NCBI GenBank assembly: GCA_964607165.1
Contig: CAZSIT010000019.1
Span: forward strand, 1 to 43,146
Direction: 5' to 3'
DNA length: 43,146 nucleotides
Source: DSPP01 sp964607165
GTDB lineage: Bacteria; Zixibacteria; MSB-5A5; DSPP01
The notes beneath the pieces were generated by a model. It was not told the origin of the DNA. It saw only the letters and a list, made by a program, of their open reading frames with translations, and made no database searches. Positions 42,425-43,146 of the stretch are shown one piece after another. Made by a program: the position numbers and the translations under genes. Positions within the stretch are counted from its first letter, which is position 1. The number at the start of each line of letters is the position of its first letter.

Positions 42425-42731
42425 AGAAGAAACAAAAAAAGTTGGATAAGTAAGAAAAACTGGGGGGAAACGAAGAGGTTCCTTAAAAGTCGGAGCCTCT
42501 TTTTTTATCCTCTTACCTGTTTATAACCAGCTTTTCTTGCCTCCCTGGAGAAAAGGAACCAGCTTTCAAATCCTCCCCTATCGGCAATGCCTGACTCCCA
42601 TACCTTTCCTTTCTTTCTGGCAATTTGCCAAGCTCGGAATTTGTATCCTCGAATTTATTTTTGCGGGTAATCGAATACCGTACAACAGGTTCCTTAAACA
42701 ACCGGCAGCCTGCAAGCGGCCTATCAAGACA
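42425..42731. other. Intergenic region before second prepilin
   Basis: Apart from the terminator at 42475-42507, no gene or other clear structure is visible. Short open frames on both strands (42513-42737 and 42537-42806) have no ribosome binding site or motif and are not called. Confidence 0.5.
42475..42507 (+). terminator. Rho-independent terminator after the pilus-protein gene
   Basis: GAGGTTCC (42475-42482) pairs with GGAGCCTC (42492-42499) with one G-T wobble, followed by seven Ts. It ends the first pilin transcript, so the downstream prepilin needs its own promoter. Confidence 0.85.
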
Positions 42732-42747
42732 GGGCATTTAGTTTGCG
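42732..42747 (+). promoter_or_regulatory. Second sigma-54-type -24/-12 promoter
   Basis: GGGCATTTAGTTTGCG has GG at 42733-42734 and GC at 42745-42746 with ten bases between. The core GGCATT-N4-TTGCG is identical to that at 40520. It lies 46 bases before the second prepilin ATG and downstream of a terminator. Confidence 0.7.
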
Positions 42748-42792
42748 AATCGGTTTACCGAGAAAACAAGGAGGAGAAAAAACGGAGGGTAA

Positions 42793-43146
42793 ATGATAAC
42801 AGCTAAAGCGTTTTTTAAACTAATCAAAAACAATAAAGGCATCAGCATAGTCGAGCTTTTAATTTGCGCCGTCGCCATCGTATTTCTCGGCGCTATGGGT
42901 TTGCAGTACTACGTTCACGCGAATGAAACCACCTACATTCAGGCGGAGGTTTCCGACGCCCAACAAGCCGCCACTTTTTGCCTAAACGAGATAACCAAAG
43001 CGGTACGCAACGCCGGCTACCTTGTCCCCGGCGGCATCCCCTATAAAATTAACGTGGGATCGCTGGGTCACGATACCTTGTATATTTACACTCAAGCTAC
43101 GTACACCAAATTCTATCTGGACTATACTACCGTTCCGGCGCATCCC
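42793..43146 (+). CDS. Second prepilin, 3'-truncated by window edge
   Basis: The ATG follows GGAGGG. The 118 visible codons encode a prepilin with leader KLIKNNKG, a cut site after the glycine, then ISIVELLICAVAIVFLGAMG with E at +5. It resembles the first prepilin throughout: the hydrophobic stem, IQAEVSDAQQAATFC, ITKAVRNAGYLVPGG and SLGHDTLYIY correspond to IQAQVSDTQQAATFC, MTKIIRNAGYRVPGG and ALGYDTLVIY. The two genes are therefore paralogues, likely minor pilins of the same system. The 3' part continues beyond 43146. Confidence 0.85.
   Translation, partial: MITAKAFFKLIKNNKGISIVELLICAVAIVFLGAMGLQYYVHANETTYIQAEVSDAQQAATFCLNEITKAVRNAGYLVPGGIPYKINVGSLGHDTLYIYTQATYTKFYLDYTTVPAHP

Overview
The window is a scaffold piece (it carries a 100-N gap at 14362-14461) from a Gram-negative bacterium, probably a deep-branching FCB-type or candidate-phylum lineage. 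The basis is indirect: two secreted proteins end in FlgD-like/type IX-style sorting domains (one with YPNPFNPST), there are BACON-type Ig repeats, a PilX/DUF7305-like protein, and many palindromic intergenic repeats of the kind common in such genomes. I cannot name the phylum from the sequence alone.

Region 1 (1-12690, + strand) is the distal part of a type VI secretion system locus: hcp (5' end cut by the window), tssE, tssF, tssG, tssH/clpV and vgrG. A VgrG-linked cargo module follows: a DUF4123 adaptor, a small conserved protein, a membrane-anchored putative metzincin-like protease effector, two tandem copies of a putative immunity protein (one a lipoprotein, one without its leader), and a DUF4280 PAAR-like spike tip. 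The block ends at a tRNA-Leu whose 3' tail is repeated twice downstream in a 170-bp tandem array, followed by a bidirectional terminator.

Region 2 (13316-28802) starts with a minus-strand secreted BACON-repeat protein interrupted by the scaffold gap. Then comes a signalling cluster: an RsbW-like ATPase, a single-domain receiver, a PAS histidine kinase and an NtrC-type sigma-54 activator. It is followed by a deoxyhypusine-synthase-like protein overlapping a formimidoyltransferase-cyclodeaminase fusion, a secreted HExxH metalloprotease with a sorting domain, an outer-membrane barrel protein, an Atg22/UMF1-like MFS transporter, a PHP phosphoesterase and a soluble MgtE-like CBS protein.

Region 3 (28813-31303, - strand) is a three-gene operon: a TolB-like propeller with a palindromic repeat inserted in frame, and two unknown membrane-anchored proteins that look A+T-rich. 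A 276-bp MITE-like element sits between it and der.

Region 4 (31694-40168, + strand) is mostly housekeeping: der, a VOC protein, plsY, gpsA, a MerR regulator, tRNA-Pro, a family 2 glycosyltransferase, surE and leuS. The gaps between them hold several families of palindromic repeats.

Region 5 (40519-43146) is a pilin-like cluster: a PilW-like prepilin, a PilX/DUF7305-like protein, and a paralogous prepilin cut by the window end. Each prepilin is preceded by a near-identical -24/-12 sigma-54-type promoter (GGCATT-N4-TTGCG). This may connect the cluster to the kinase/NtrC pair in region 2.

The most interesting items are the effector with an interrupted archaemetzincin-like zinc signature, the perfect 434-bp immunity duplication, the paired sigma-54 promoters, and repeats that have entered coding sequence in frame.
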